Part shown: positions 62,888 to 64,000 of the stretch, one piece after another | Layout: each line of letters starts with the position of its first letter | How positions within the stretch are numbered: position 1 is the stretch's first letter | DNA from: CBDCUQ01 sp965222835 | GTDB lineage: Bacteria; Pseudomonadota; Alphaproteobacteria; Rhizobiales; Hyphomicrobiaceae | Reading direction: 5' to 3' | DNA: 64,000 bases | NCBI GenBank assembly: GCA_965222835.1 | Contig: CBDCUQ010000004.1 | Coordinates: forward strand, 744,001-808,000 | Made by a program: the position numbers and the translations under genes | The notes under the pieces: generated by a model | What the model was told of the DNA's origin: nothing | Seen by the model: only the letters and a program-made list of their open reading frames with translations | Databases searched by the model: none

Positions 62888-64000
62888 ATGAGGTCAGCGA
62901 GGCCACTGCTGTGCGCCGGACGCTTCCGAGTCATCACGCAAGTGTGGGTTGTGGTCGCTGCCGCTTCCGTTGCGTCTGCGGCACCCGAAGTGGTGCGCGC
63001 GCAAAATGCCGGGCCTCAGTCGGTGGCGCCACTTGCGGAAAAACTTACGGATGCCGTGGTCAATATATCGTCAACGCAGATTGCACGCGGACCGGAGGGT
63101 GTGCCGCTGCCAAGCGTGCCGAAAGGGTCGCCGTTCGACGAATTCTTTGAGGATTTTTTCAACCGCAAGGGCCGCCGCGTGCCACCGGCAGAACGCAAAG
63201 TGTCCTCCCTTGGCTCGGGGTTTGTTGTCGATGGGAAGGAGGGACTTGTCGTCACCAACAATCACGTCATCGAGGGCGCGGACGAAATCGTGATTAATTT
63301 TCACGATGGATCGAAACTCAAAGTCGACAAGATCATTGGACGGGATAGTAAGGCCGATCTCGCGCTGTTGAAGGTTACACCCGTCAAGCCGCTCACTGAT
63401 GTCAAGTTCGGCGTATCTGGGGCTATGAAGGTCGGTGATTGGGTGATGGCGATTGGGAATCCGTTTGGGCTTGGCGGTACTGTGACGGTTGGCATTATTT
63501 CGGCCAAGCAGCGCGATATCAACGCGGGGCCCTACGACGATTTCATTCAGACCGATGCTTCGATCAATAAAGGCAATTCGGGCGGACCTCTGTTCAATAT
63601 GCAGGGTGAAGTGATTGGTGTGAACACGGCCATCATTTCTCCAACGGGCGGTTCCATCGGGATCGGGTTCGCGGTTCCATCCGACACGGTGACCGGCATC
63701 ATTGATCAGCTTCGGCGCTACGGAGAAGTGCGTCGGGGTTGGCTTGGCGTGAAGATTCAGACCATTAGCGAGGATATTGCTGATAGTTTCGGCGTGGCTC
63801 CGAATACTGGTGCGCTCGTCGCGGCGGTCACACCCAACAGTCCCGCAGCTCGGGCGGGTTTCGAAAAGGGTGACGTTATTCTCAAGTTCGACGGCAAGGA
63901 GGTGTCGACGATGCGCGGGCTGCCAAAGATCGTTGCGCAAACGCCGATCGGGAAGGCTGTCGAAGTTGAGGTCATGCGCCACAAGGAAAAGAAGGTGCTG
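62888..64000 (+). CDS. degP: DegP/Do-type periplasmic serine protease (partial at window edge)
   Basis: The first 371 codons of a HtrA-family protease; the gene runs off the right edge. A signal peptide (1-38, ending RAQ) is followed by the trypsin-like domain with triad His in TNNHVI, Asp in ADLALLKV and Ser in GNSGGPLF, then the first PDZ domain (RRGWLGVKIQTIS). It degrades or chaperones misfolded periplasmic proteins. GGAG precedes the ATG. Downstream of hflKC, as is usual in Hyphomicrobiales. Confidence 0.95.
   Translation, partial: MRSARPLLCAGRFRVITQVWVVVAAASVASAAPEVVRAQNAGPQSVAPLAEKLTDAVVNISSTQIARGPEGVPLPSVPKGSPFDEFFEDFFNRKGRRVPPAERKVSSLGSGFVVDGKEGLVVTNNHVIEGADEIVINFHDGSKLKVDKIIGRDSKADLALLKVTPVKPLTDVKFGVSGAMKVGDWVMAIGNPFGLGGTVTVGIISAKQRDINAGPYDDFIQTDASINKGNSGGPLFNMQGEVIGVNTAIISPTGGSIGIGFAVPSDTVTGIIDQLRRYGEVRRGWLGVKIQTISEDIADSFGVAPNTGALVAAVTPNSPAARAGFEKGDVILKFDGKEVSTMRGLPKIVAQTPIGKAVEVEVMRHKEKKVL

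Overview
The window reads as an ordinary chromosomal stretch of an alphaproteobacterium, most likely a member of the Hyphomicrobiales (Rhizobiales), possibly close to Hyphomicrobium. This placement is inferred from four things: a circularly permuted two-piece tmRNA gene beside an alpha-type sspB; a phasin gene; FNR/FixK-type and nadA-operator palindromes; and G+C-rich coding DNA with REP palindromes of the kind common in these genomes. A formate dehydrogenase pair fits a methylotroph or C1-using lifestyle but does not prove it. No phage, plasmid or CRISPR region is visible.

Layout. 0-9.4 kb: the tail of a Pro-rich repeat protein, a TIR-TM-PAN protein, a gene-poor stretch with two REP palindromes, GST/Fax-like and YkgJ-like genes, a membrane pentapeptide-repeat protein, an ABC-2 exporter pair, serB and miaA. 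9.5-20 kb: branched-chain amino-acid synthesis (ilvI, an exported protein gene fused into the operon by overlap, ilvH, ilvC, leuA with a possible Leu attenuator), mixed with lipoprotein, OMP, Nudix and PhzF genes and a structured non-coding block. 20-23 kb: mreBCD without the usual mrdA/rodA, then tRNA-Lys(CTT). 23.1-24.8 kb: a 1,659-bp element inserted in that tRNA, bounded by 48-bp repeats, with one nucleotidyltransferase-fold gene, large palindromes and no recombinase. 25-31 kb: a two-subunit formate dehydrogenase and, convergent to it, a stand-alone AICAR-transformylase-like gene with a FixK-type box.

31-42 kb: an LEA-like exported protein, a DacF-type carboxypeptidase with SPOR domain, phasin, clpS-clpA, a CAP protein, a small protein carrying a ClpX-type zinc-finger, parC and an exported protein. 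42-46 kb: a ZnuD-like TonB receptor, a His-rich exported protein and a DevC-like permease, which together look like a metal-uptake locus. 46-48 kb: two low-complexity secreted proteins that share an identical-looking C-terminal Cys-bounded 16-residue module. 48-52 kb: esterase, MBL hydrolase, ECF sigma and anti-sigma, small membrane protein. 52-56 kb: nadA-nadB-nadC behind two matching palindromic operators. 56-64 kb: sspB, ssrA, small membrane proteins, CPBP protease, thyA, a lipoprotein, folA, hflK-hflC-DUF2065 and the start of a DegP/Do protease.

Recurring theme: protein quality control (clpS, clpA, ClpX-type zinc-finger protein, ssrA, sspB, hflKC, degP) is heavily represented. The most unusual items are the integrase-less tRNA-Lys element, the paired CK..GC C-terminal modules, the AICAR-transformylase-like protein lacking the usual catalytic Lys, and the ClpX-type zinc-finger in a protein without an ATPase.
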